A model generated the notes under the pieces. That model did not search any database and was not told the origin of the DNA. It was given only the letters and a program-made list of their open reading frames with translations. A DNA stretch of 43,366 nucleotides from Candidatus Woesearchaeota archaeon (GTDB lineage Archaea > Nanobdellota > Nanobdellia > Woesearchaeales > GW2011-AR9). This document shows positions 8,998-17,903 of the stretch, piece by piece. The stretch is taken from positions 1 through 43,366 of the forward strand of contig JABJOX010000028.1 in the NCBI GenBank assembly GCA_018664115.1, read 5' to 3'. How positions within the stretch are numbered: position 1 is the first letter of the stretch; the number at the start of each line of letters is the position of its first letter. The position numbers and the translations under genes are program-made.

Positions 8998-9144
8998 TTG
9001 TTACAAAAGTACAACAAGTATATAAATGTTACGTTTTTGTATACTGGTTACTTATAACCAACAATTTGTAGATTAATAGCTAAATTTGAAAGTGCCTAAT
9101 TTTGTACATAAATTCTTTTATAGTTTGAAGATATACCTCTAAAG

Positions 9145-9471
9145 ATGACGATTTGTAAATATTCTAGATCTCATTATTGTTTAAGTGCTTGTTGTTATAA
9201 AACTAAGAAAATAATTGTTTCAGAAGAGATTGATGAAATTGGATTGGAGAATGTTGTTAAAAAAAATGACAAACATTATTTGAAAAATAAAGAGGGATTT
9301 TGGGCAGGAGGGGTTTGTACTTTCCTTGATGAAGAGACATGTTTATGTGATATCTCTCATAATATGCCTTACAAATGTCAATTATATACTTGTTATGGAG
9401 AACCAGGTTTCGAGGAATTTTGGCAAGAAGTAAGACATTTCCGTAAGAAAAGAGGATTACTTCCTCCATGA
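9145..9471 (+). CDS. Cys-rich putative Zn/Fe-chelating small protein
   Basis: 108 aa; CLSACC, GGVCTFLDEETCLCDI, YKCQLYTCYG. Confidence 0.6.
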   Translation: MTICKYSRSHYCLSACCYKTKKIIVSEEIDEIGLENVVKKNDKHYLKNKEGFWAGGVCTFLDEETCLCDISHNMPYKCQLYTCYGEPGFEEFWQEVRHFRKKRGLLPP

Positions 9472-9476
9472 TATTT

Positions 9477-11366
9477 TTAACCAAAGAATTCTTTTAACAA
9501 CTTCTCATAATCTTTACTAACAATCAATCCTTCTCTTGGCAAACAGCCATAATAATTTTGCCAGCTGAATCGTTCATCTAAAAAGATAACTACTCCTTTA
9601 TCAGTTCCACTTCGAATACATCTGCCTGCAGATTGGATACATTTAGACATTGCTGGATAAATATATCCATAATCCCAACCTTTACCATATTTGTCTTCAT
9701 AGAACTTAATGATTTGTCTATTTTTTAATGAAGGTCTGGCTAAAGGTAATCCGACAACGACAACTCCTTTCAACAAATCTCCGGGCAAATCAATTCCTTC
9801 AGCGAAGTTTGCGCCAGTAACGCCCAACAATACTCCACCTTTATCTTTTTCTGCTCGAAATGAATTAAGAAATTCTTCTTTTTCTTCTTTACTCATTTCA
9901 CTTTTTTCTAAAAATTTCTTTTTTTCTGTAGAAATGAAATAACTCACTTGATCTCTTAAAGCATATGAAGGAAAGAAAATAGCAACATTACCGGGAATTA
10001 ATGAGGAGAACGTTGAACATTTCTCAGCAATTTTTCTAAACATTGTTTCTCCCCTTAAGTTATATTTTGTTGAAGTTTCTGGGACTATTAAATTTAATTT
10101 ATTTTCTGGAGGGAAAGGAGACTGATATTCTTTTTCAATTCCATTCTCAATTCCTAAAACATCTTTATACATAAACGTTGGTTTTAAAGTTCCACTCATA
10201 ATCAAGCCAGCATGAATTCTTTCAAAAACAGTTTTTGTTACAATACTTGGATCTAGACAAGAATAACTTAAGATTATTTGTGGGCCATATTTACTTTCTT
10301 TCTCAGAAATGATTCTGGTAAAACCTTCATCAGGATTTTTCCATTCTTCTAAGAAAAATGAAATTCCTCCCAAAAAACTTTTTCTTTGTTTTTTTCTAAC
10401 TTCATCGGCAGCGAATTCTAATTCATTAAGTAACTGATCATAATCAACAATATTGTTTATTTCATCAACGAAATGTTCTTTCAATACTAATTTTTCTTTA
10501 GCAAAATCATTTCCTTCAAATTCTGCTAGCTTGTTAATGATACTATTTATTTCTTGCAACCAAATGATCAAACCATTATAATGATATTTCTTTGCTTCTT
10601 GAATGGCATTCTTAATCATATAACTTGTTAAATTAGAACTTAACATTTCTGTTACTCTATTTGGCAAGTTATGGCCTTCATCTAGGATTAAGATCACATC
10701 TTCCATTTCAAGTTCTAATTTATTAAAGATTGTTGATTGCACAAAAGGATTAAACAAATAATAATAATCACCAATAATTACTTGGGCACCTTTCGCTAAT
10801 GCAAAAGCCATTTCGTAACCGCATTTTTTTTCATCTTTACAAATAGAAATCAATTCTTCGTTATGCAACGGCCCTTTCTGTTTTAATTCTTTTAATAATT
10901 TTTTTGCTTCTACTGTTAATTCTTTTTTTGATTTTACTTTGTTGTAATATTCACATTCTCCTTTTTCTACAACTGTTTTACAATATTCATTAAATTCATT
11001 ACCAAACAGTCCAGCAACTTCTTGAATACACATCCATCTTTTTCCAATCAAGTCTGCACATGAAACTTCTTGAGAGGTTTGTTTATTGATCATCTTTAAT
11101 GTGTCTACGGCAATTTGATGTTGAGTATGTCTATTAGTTAGAAAGAATACAGTCTTCTTTTTTTCTAAAGCGAATTGTAATGCTACTGATAATGCAGAAG
11201 CAGTTTTTCCTAATCCTGTAGGAGCATGCGCTAATAATATTTTTTCGTTAGAAAAAGCTTCTTCTGTATCTTTAATTAATTCATCTTGTCCTGTTCTAAC
11301 CTCTTTATGGGGAAAAAATTCTTTTTTAAATGAAGAAGTCATAGCTTTTGTGGAAAGTTGGGCCAT
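9477..11366 (-). CDS. XPD/Rad3-family DNA helicase
   Basis: APTGLGKTASAL, DEGH box, Cys residues of a possible FeS domain, SAGRCIRSGTDKG. Confidence 0.9.
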   Translation of the reverse strand: MAQLSTKAMTSSFKKEFFPHKEVRTGQDELIKDTEEAFSNEKILLAHAPTGLGKTASALSVALQFALEKKKTVFFLTNRHTQHQIAVDTLKMINKQTSQEVSCADLIGKRWMCIQEVAGLFGNEFNEYCKTVVEKGECEYYNKVKSKKELTVEAKKLLKELKQKGPLHNEELISICKDEKKCGYEMAFALAKGAQVIIGDYYYLFNPFVQSTIFNKLELEMEDVILILDEGHNLPNRVTEMLSSNLTSYMIKNAIQEAKKYHYNGLIIWLQEINSIINKLAEFEGNDFAKEKLVLKEHFVDEINNIVDYDQLLNELEFAADEVRKKQRKSFLGGISFFLEEWKNPDEGFTRIISEKESKYGPQIILSYSCLDPSIVTKTVFERIHAGLIMSGTLKPTFMYKDVLGIENGIEKEYQSPFPPENKLNLIVPETSTKYNLRGETMFRKIAEKCSTFSSLIPGNVAIFFPSYALRDQVSYFISTEKKKFLEKSEMSKEEKEEFLNSFRAEKDKGGVLLGVTGANFAEGIDLPGDLLKGVVVVGLPLARPSLKNRQIIKFYEDKYGKGWDYGYIYPAMSKCIQSAGRCIRSGTDKGVVIFLDERFSWQNYYGCLPREGLIVSKDYEKLLKEFFG

Positions 11367-11487
11367 TTAAAAACATTCCCCAAAATGTTCCAAAACCTTT
11401 AAATAGAGGTGCTTCTAAGATAGATATTACAATAAGTAAATGTTGAAAAGTAACTATTGTAATTAAATGTTTTGAGGGGGGTGAAAG

Positions 11488-11790
11488 ATGGAAAACCAAT
11501 TGCGGGGTGTCAAATTGATTAAAACTAATAAATCCATCTTTGAGGTATTTTTTCGAGAAAAACCAGCTATGATGTTGGTAGAATTAAAGAATGCAAACTC
11601 TAACGTTTACGCGTCAGTGTTAGCAAAACAAATAGATTGTACATATTCTCACGTTGTGAAAATCTTGCAAGAAATGCAGAAGTCTGACTTAATTAAGTTT
11701 AAGAAAGAAGGTCGACTGAAGTTGTTAGAACTTACCAAGAAAGGTACAGATATTGCAACAAACATTGAAAGTATTCGAACTATGTTATAG
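11488..11790 (+). CDS. Winged-helix transcriptional regulator
   Basis: VLAKQIDCTYSHVVKILQEMQKSDLIKFKKEGRLKLLELTKKG; upstream GGGGGGTGAAAG ribosome-binding site. Confidence 0.8.
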   Translation: MENQLRGVKLIKTNKSIFEVFFREKPAMMLVELKNANSNVYASVLAKQIDCTYSHVVKILQEMQKSDLIKFKKEGRLKLLELTKKGTDIATNIESIRTML

Positions 11791-11854
11791 TTCTTATTTT
11801 TTTTCTTTTTTAATAATTAATTATTTTTAATTATTTTATTATATTTAGTAATTT

Positions 11855-12073
11855 TTATATTGGTTTGTTTATACATAAAGAATATTCTGTGCTAGGGTTC
11901 TTACAGAAATCGGTTGTTTCTTCGTTATGATCATTACAATCTTTATCCTCGAAGCAGGAGACGCTTTTAATGATAATTCCGCCTGTAATTCCACCTGCAC
12001 TGAAAAGGACACTAGCGATGAAAATAAATGTAACTACTATTGCAGCTATTAAGTATATCTCTTTACGTTCCAC
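11855..12073 (-). CDS. Small one-TM exported Cys protein
   Basis: 72 aa; N-terminal TM then CFEDKDCNDHNEETTDFCKN. Confidence 0.6.
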   Translation of the reverse strand: MERKEIYLIAAIVVTFIFIASVLFSAGGITGGIIIKSVSCFEDKDCNDHNEETTDFCKNPSTEYSLCINKPI

Positions 12074-12142
12074 TCTTTTTTAACCTCAGAATAAAAAAGA
12101 AAGAAAAGGAGAATAAAAACCTTTCGGAAATTTATTCTTAAT

Positions 12143-12595
12143 TTATTCTAAGTACATCTTTAATCTGTCTGGGTTGAATTTCCAATCAGCTTCTAAACGT
12201 TTAGACCTTTTATAATACTTAATCAAACGCATAATCTTTGATTGAGTTAATTGTAAACCTCGTTTAGAGGTCATATCTTGTCTATTTTTATCAAAGTGTG
12301 CTTTAACATCAACCATCTTTCTGATTAGGTTTAAAAGATCTTCAGGTATTTTTTTTACTAAACCATTTTCTTCAAGGATTTGGTTAACTTTTTTACCAGT
12401 TAATACTTTAACACTATTGATTCCATAAGCATCTCTTAGAACCATTCCAATTTCTGAAGTAGTGTTACCTGCTTTAGCAAATTTAATTACTAATTTCTCT
12501 ACTTCTTTCTCTTTATATGGTGCCCATGATGGGATTTTCTTTGCTGGTTTTGTACTTTTTGATTTTCCTTTATCTCTACTATGCATACGTGCCAC
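12143..12595 (-). CDS. rps15: Ribosomal protein uS15, GTG start
   Basis: (V)MARMHSRDKGKSKSTKPAKKIPSWAPYKEKEVEKLVIKFAKAG matches the archaeal S15 N-terminus; GTG at 12595-12593. Confidence 0.92.
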   Translation of the reverse strand: MARMHSRDKGKSKSTKPAKKIPSWAPYKEKEVEKLVIKFAKAGNTTSEIGMVLRDAYGINSVKVLTGKKVNQILEENGLVKKIPEDLLNLIRKMVDVKAHFDKNRQDMTSKRGLQLTQSKIMRLIKYYKRSKRLEADWKFNPDRLKMYLE

Positions 12596-12769
12596 AGTTC
12601 TTTCGCCAACTGGGAGCGAGGTGCGACATGCGTTCACCTTACGGTTCACTTAGTCCCACGAGTTATCCTCACAGTTGGTCCTCCATGTTATTTTATTTTT
12701 AATAAGAAGAATAAGAATTATCTCACCCTTCCAGTATACAGAAGCGTTAACCACTGTACCTCTCAAAGT
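12596..12769 (-). promoter_or_regulatory. Long structured 5' leader of the uS15 mRNA
   Basis: CCAACTG (12672-12678 as cagttgg on +) pairs with CAGTTGG (12606-12612); internal GAG-GATAA-CTC and ACC-GTAA-GGT hairpins; higher GC than flanks; TATA ATTTATAAAT at 12791-12800. Confidence 0.5.
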
Positions 12770-12879
12770 ATTACTCTAATTGTGTAGTTGATTTATAAAT
12801 GTTATGGGTGAAAATTAGAACATTTTTTATATAATAACATTTTGTTATAAATAAATTAAAACATTGAGGTAATCCTATT

Positions 12880-14616
12880 ATGAAAATCTTAACAATCCAT
12901 GCAGACTTTATTGAATTTCAAGCTAAAAAGAAAGCTTTCAAAGGTGCTGAAGCAGATGTTGAAAAAGGCAGTAGTGAAAGAGTTGAAGAATGTTTAGTTG
13001 TCTTTACAGCAGTAGAAAAGCGAGATGAAAGTAATGTTAAAGGGATTGTTAAAAAGTATCTTGCTGAAATTAAAGATATTGCAAAGCAAGTTAAAACTGA
13101 AAATATTGTTCTTTATCCTTACGCACATCTAAGTTCTAGTTTATCTAATCCTCAAACAGCAGAAGAAGTGATGAAAGAAGCAGAAAAGAAACTTAAGAAA
13201 GATTTCAAAGTTACTCGAGCGCCATTTGGTTGGTACAAAAGTTTTAATGTTTCTTGTAAAGGTCATCCTCTTTCAGAGTTAAGTAGAGAATTTTCTGTTG
13301 AGGAAGGAAAAGATGGAGAAGAAGTTGAAGAAGAAGTAGACATGCCCAATTTATTGAAAAAGATGTCTCACGTACAAATGACTGCTCCACGAGGGAAGAA
13401 TGATCAGAAAAGTAATGTGGAATTAGGAAAAGAGCTTGATTTATATTTTGTAAGTGAGATTGTTGGTGGTGGGTTACCTTTATTTACTTCTAAAGGGGCA
13501 ACTATTAAAAGAGAAATTGAACGTTTTGTAATTGATGAAGAAATTAAACGTGGTTATCTACATACTTCTACACCAGTAATGGCTAAAAGTGATTTGTATA
13601 AAGTATCTGGTCATTGGCAGCACTATAAAGATGATATGTTTTCTTTACAAGTTAGGGGAGAAACTTTTGCTTTAAGGCCAATGACTTGTCCATTTCAGTT
13701 TATCATCTATAAACATAAACCCAGAAGTTACAAAGATTTACCAATTGGCTATGCAGAACTTGCTCAGTTATTTAGAAATGAGAAGTCTGGAGAACTAAGA
13801 GGACTAACGCGAGTTAGACAATTTACTTTGGCGGATGCACACATTATTTGCCAACCAGAAAAACTTGAAGAAGAATTTGCCAAAGTTCTTGATTTGGTTA
13901 AGTTTATGATGGAAAAACTGGGAATTAAAGATATCTGGTATAGATTTTCTAAATGGGATTCTAAAGATAAAAAAGGAAAATATATTGATCATCCTGAAGC
14001 TTGGGATGATTCTCAGAAGTCAATGAGAAAAATTTTGAACAAATTGAAAGTTAAATTTGTTGAAGTAGAAGGAGAAGCCGCTTTTTATGGTCCAAAATTA
14101 GATTTGCAGTATAAAGATATTTATGGCAAAGAAGATACTTTAATCACAATTCAAATTGATTTTGCTCTTCCAGAAAGGTATGATCTAACTTATACTGATA
14201 AAGATGGTAAAGAAAAGCGTCCGATGGTAATTCATCGTTCATCTTCAGGAGCTACAGAAAGGACTATGGCTTACTTGTTAGAAACGTATCAAGGGAAATT
14301 TCCAGCGTGGTTAAGTCCGGTACAAGTTAAACTTGTTACCATTACGGATGACAATGTTCCTTTTGCTAAGAAAGTTATGCAGCAATTAGTTGATGTTGGT
14401 ATTCGTGTAGAGTTAGATGACCGAATGGAATCAATGGGTAAGAAAGTTCGTGATGCTCAGATGGAGAAAGTGAATTACATTGTTACTATTGGTGACAAAG
14501 AAGTTGAGAAGAAAACACTTGCTGTCCGAAACAGAGAAGGTAAAACTAAGTTCGATGTCAAAGTAGATAAGTTTGTTAAAGATTTATTGAAAGAGATTTC
14601 GGAGAAGAAAGTTTAA
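12880..14616 (+). CDS. thrS: Threonyl-tRNA synthetase, archaeal type
   Basis: Archaeal editing domain MKILTIHADFIEFQAKKKAFKGAE; class II motifs RPMTCPFQFIIYKHKPRSYKDLPIGYAELAQLFRNE. Confidence 0.96.
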   Translation: MKILTIHADFIEFQAKKKAFKGAEADVEKGSSERVEECLVVFTAVEKRDESNVKGIVKKYLAEIKDIAKQVKTENIVLYPYAHLSSSLSNPQTAEEVMKEAEKKLKKDFKVTRAPFGWYKSFNVSCKGHPLSELSREFSVEEGKDGEEVEEEVDMPNLLKKMSHVQMTAPRGKNDQKSNVELGKELDLYFVSEIVGGGLPLFTSKGATIKREIERFVIDEEIKRGYLHTSTPVMAKSDLYKVSGHWQHYKDDMFSLQVRGETFALRPMTCPFQFIIYKHKPRSYKDLPIGYAELAQLFRNEKSGELRGLTRVRQFTLADAHIICQPEKLEEEFAKVLDLVKFMMEKLGIKDIWYRFSKWDSKDKKGKYIDHPEAWDDSQKSMRKILNKLKVKFVEVEGEAAFYGPKLDLQYKDIYGKEDTLITIQIDFALPERYDLTYTDKDGKEKRPMVIHRSSSGATERTMAYLLETYQGKFPAWLSPVQVKLVTITDDNVPFAKKVMQQLVDVGIRVELDDRMESMGKKVRDAQMEKVNYIVTIGDKEVEKKTLAVRNREGKTKFDVKVDKFVKDLLKEISEKKV

Positions 14617-14714
14617 TTTATTTCTTTTTAATTTTGTTTAAATTATTGTTTTGACTACTCCATGATAACTAATCATCAAAAAGTTTATATAGTTTTACTC
14701 CTATTTTAATTTTT

Positions 14715-15359
14715 ATGATTGGGAAATGGAATCGAACAAGAATTGGTCAAATACGGTTAGATACTCTTTTAGAAGATGATAAATATTTAGATCGGCCATT
14801 AATTGGACGTGATTCTCCTATTGACGGAGGAGTTTACATTGGCGGAAATGAAAGAGAAGCAATTGTAGTTAATTCTTGTGATTCCCCTCAGTTACAATTA
14901 GCTTACAAAGAAACAAAACAAAGATCTCTTAATGATTCGGGTGAAGTTCGGAGAGGGAAAATATTGCGATCAGTTTATGATTTAACTAATGAAAAAATGA
15001 TTTTTTCTGAAATTGAGGTTGCAAGAATTATTAATAAACATTCTCTTAATGAAGATGGAAAAGTTTCTTTAGGTATATTTTTGCAAGAAGGTTATGGTGT
15101 TTGTCGGCATATGGCTTTATTATCTGCTTTTTTGTTAGAAAAGTTTGTTGAAGAAGGATATATTCGGGGAAAACCTAGTGTGGACAGAAATTCTTGTTTT
15201 CATAATGCTCATGCTTGGTGTCGGTATAAAAATCATTCTGGTGAAGTGTACATTCTTGATTCAGCAAAAAATTTTTTAGGAACATTAGAAGATTCTAAAG
15301 AAAGAATGGTTTGGGAATATTTTAGAGATGATGATAAAATCGCTATTTCTGATGAATAA
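14715..15359 (+). CDS. Transglutaminase-like putative cysteine peptidase
   Basis: GYGVCRHMALLSAFLLE ... NAHAWCRY ... VYILDSA gives Cys-His-Asp. Confidence 0.65.
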   Translation: MIGKWNRTRIGQIRLDTLLEDDKYLDRPLIGRDSPIDGGVYIGGNEREAIVVNSCDSPQLQLAYKETKQRSLNDSGEVRRGKILRSVYDLTNEKMIFSEIEVARIINKHSLNEDGKVSLGIFLQEGYGVCRHMALLSAFLLEKFVEEGYIRGKPSVDRNSCFHNAHAWCRYKNHSGEVYILDSAKNFLGTLEDSKERMVWEYFRDDDKIAISDE

Positions 15360-15389
15360 TTTTTTAATTTTAACTTTACCTAAACACCA

Positions 15390-16517
15390 TCATCCTAACC
15401 ATTTATTTTTCAATTCTTCGAAACTACCATCTTCAATACTATCTCTAATCTCATCCATCATTCTTTTAAAGAAATAAAGGTTGTGGTATGTTGTTAAAGT
15501 ATTGAATAATATCTCTTTAGCTTTGTATAAATGATGGATATATCCGCGGGAAAAGTTTTTACATACATAACAATGGCAATTGTTATCAATTGGTTGAAGA
15601 TCTTCTTTAAATTTTGATTTAGTGGTTTGATAACGGAATTTATTAGCTTCATTTCCACCAGATTCTGGACGGAAAAAGACAATGCCTTGTCTTGCTAATC
15701 TGGTTGGTAAAACACAGTCAAAAGTGTCTAGTCCTAAAGAAACATAATTAAAAATGTCTTCTACTGCACCAATTCCGAGAAGATGTTTAGTTTTTTCTTC
15801 AGGAAGGAATTGCATTGCATGTTTTACTAATTCAAAACTTTCTTCTTTTGGATCGCCGAAGATTGAACCGATAGATAAAGCATCGAAATCTAATGAAGAA
15901 ATGAACTTAGCACTTTCTTCTCTAAGTTCTTTAAATCTTCCACCTTGCACAATTCCGTAGAGTGCTTGTTTTTGATCTTGGTTAAGTTTTTTGAATTCTG
16001 TCAGGCTTCTTTTTTCCCAAGCGTGTGTTCGGGCTAAAGATTCTTTTGTTGTTTCGTAATCAGCATTAATATCTAAACATTGATCAAACGCAAAAATTAA
16101 GTCTGCTCCTAACTTACGTTGAATTTGCATAGATTTTTCAGGAGTGAATTCGTGTTTAGAAGAATCAATGTGAGATTTGAATGTCACTTTATCTTCATCA
16201 ACTTTACATAAGCCATCATTTAAACTGAAAACTTGAAATCCTCCTGAGTCTGTGAACATTGGTTTATGCCAGGCAGATATTTTTTGTAATCCACCTAATT
16301 TTTCGATTGTTTCTGCGCCTGGTTGTAAATAGAGATGATAAGTATTGGAAAGAATGGCATCAAAACCAATTTCATTTAATTGTGTTGGGGTTAATGATTT
16401 TACAGTGGCTTTAGTAGCTACAGGAATGAACGCAGGAGTTTTAATTTCTCCATGAGCTGTTTTAATTATTCCTGTTCTTGCTTGTCCAAGTTTCTTGTTT
16501 ATTGTGAATGAAAACAT
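15390..16517 (-). CDS. tgt: tRNA-guanine/queuine transglycosylase, bacterial-type
   Basis: FTDSGGFQVFSL, YGIVQGG, TFDCVLPTRLARQG, Zn site CHCYVCKNFSRGYIHHL; no archaeosine-TGT C-terminal domains. Confidence 0.92.
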   Translation of the reverse strand: MFSFTINKKLGQARTGIIKTAHGEIKTPAFIPVATKATVKSLTPTQLNEIGFDAILSNTYHLYLQPGAETIEKLGGLQKISAWHKPMFTDSGGFQVFSLNDGLCKVDEDKVTFKSHIDSSKHEFTPEKSMQIQRKLGADLIFAFDQCLDINADYETTKESLARTHAWEKRSLTEFKKLNQDQKQALYGIVQGGRFKELREESAKFISSLDFDALSIGSIFGDPKEESFELVKHAMQFLPEEKTKHLLGIGAVEDIFNYVSLGLDTFDCVLPTRLARQGIVFFRPESGGNEANKFRYQTTKSKFKEDLQPIDNNCHCYVCKNFSRGYIHHLYKAKEILFNTLTTYHNLYFFKRMMDEIRDSIEDGSFEELKNKWLG

Positions 16518-16564
16518 ACTTTATTCTAGGAATTCTGGTGCTTTAAAAAAGTAATGGGTTATTT

Positions 16565-16876
16565 TTATAGTTCAATAATTATAATTGCAACCGCAAGCAA
16601 TAATAGTCCCATTGATTCTCTTAAATTAAGATTCTGGTTTAGGAAAAAGTATCCTCCCATAGTTACTGCAATTATATTTATTCCTAAAAAGATTGCCGTG
16701 GCTAAACCTACACTTTCAAATCTGAGAGTGTTGGCATAAAAACTAATTCCAATCACATTAAGCAATAGTCCTACAGCTAGTAAGATCCAATTACTTGTTC
16801 TGGCCCATTGTGCCAGTATCAAATCTCCGATTGTTACAAACAATCCTGCTCCTGCAAACAATGTTATTGTATTCAT
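16565..16876 (-). CDS. Small 4-TM transporter, SMR/EamA-like
   Basis: 103 aa, four hydrophobic segments, ESVGLATAIFLGINIIAVTMGGYFF. Confidence 0.65.
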   Translation of the reverse strand: MNTITLFAGAGLFVTIGDLILAQWARTSNWILLAVGLLLNVIGISFYANTLRFESVGLATAIFLGINIIAVTMGGYFFLNQNLNLRESMGLLLLAVAIIIIEL

Positions 16877-17271
16877 TCTATCACCACATAATCATCCCTG
16901 TTCCAACTAAGAGCTCTAGTTTCTATAGTTGTTTCTAGATCTGATCTCTGAAGAACAGAGTTTACTATTTCTCCCAAATCTTCTTCTATTCTTGTTAATG
17001 TTTCTTCATCTTGGATCCATAGTTCTATGTCTCTTGGACTATACCCTACCACTCTTACAATTTGATTTTCTTCTGGTTCTCTTTCATAATGTCTCAGATA
17101 ATCAAATGTTCTTCTCCTTACTTCTTCTAATTGTTCATGGCTCATTCGCATTCTTCCATCCATAGTTCCTTCAGGAGGGGCAGATCTAATTCTACCTCTT
17201 ATTCGAGGGTCTGTATAATTATCTACCTCCATCCTTAATTCGTAAGTGAACCTTGTTACGTCTTCTGTCAT
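16873..17271 (-). CDS. Hypothetical protein
   Basis: Starts MTEDVTRF after GGAGGT; stop/start overlap with the SMR-like gene. Confidence 0.6.
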   Translation of the reverse strand: MTEDVTRFTYELRMEVDNYTDPRIRGRIRSAPPEGTMDGRMRMSHEQLEEVRRRTFDYLRHYEREPEENQIVRVVGYSPRDIELWIQDEETLTRIEEDLGEIVNSVLQRSDLETTIETRALSWNRDDYVVIE

Positions 17272-17412
17272 TTTTTTTACCTCCAATATTTATATTACTT
17301 AATCTTTCAATTACTTATATCTAGTACTTACTTAATAAAGATTCTGAGAAAATCTACGTAAAATACGAAAGTTTTTTAAAGAAATACTCCCATTTAATTA
17401 AAATAAAGTCAA

Positions 17413-17883
17413 ATGGCCATAAAATTAGATAAGAAAGATAAGAAAATTTTAGAAATAATTAACAACAATGCTAGATTGTCTGTTGCTAACATTAGCAGAA
17501 AAACCGGTATTCAAAGAGATAGTGTTCTTTACAGAATCAAAAGGATGGAAAAACTAAATGTGATTCGTTTTTTTCATACTGCTATTAATCCGACAGTTTT
17601 AGGATATCCTATTTACGCTTTTGTAAATTTTGTTCTTCACAATTTAAATCAAGATAATGAAAAATTGTTTTTGGGTCATTTAAAAGCTTTACCAAATGTT
17701 GTTTATGTAGCAAAGACAACTGGAAAATGGGATTTTACCATTAATATTGCTGCCAAAGATTTAAAACATTTTGATGAAGTTATTACTCAAATCAGAATGA
17801 AATTTTCAAAAATAATTAAGGAATATGAATCTGCTTCAATAATCGAAGAATTAAAATATGATTACATGGTTGACCTTGTTTGA
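17413..17883 (+). CDS. Lrp/AsnC family regulator
   Basis: KKDKKILEIINNNARLSVANISRKTGIQRDSVLYRIKRMEKLNVI plus RAM-like domain. Confidence 0.85.
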   Translation: MAIKLDKKDKKILEIINNNARLSVANISRKTGIQRDSVLYRIKRMEKLNVIRFFHTAINPTVLGYPIYAFVNFVLHNLNQDNEKLFLGHLKALPNVVYVAKTTGKWDFTINIAAKDLKHFDEVITQIRMKFSKIIKEYESASIIEELKYDYMVDLV

Positions 17884-17903
17884 TTAATAAAAAAAGAGAA
17901 AAG

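Noticed and set aside
12596-12690. Fragment of 16S rRNA gene
   Set aside because: Only short similarity recalled around GGCGAAAG; too little for an rRNA gene, kept only as a mimicry hypothesis
12462-12787. Small plus-strand ORFs over the uS15 start and leader (63, 61, 68 aa)
   Set aside because: Overlap uS15 coding/leader in antisense; no plausible product; region better explained as RNA structure
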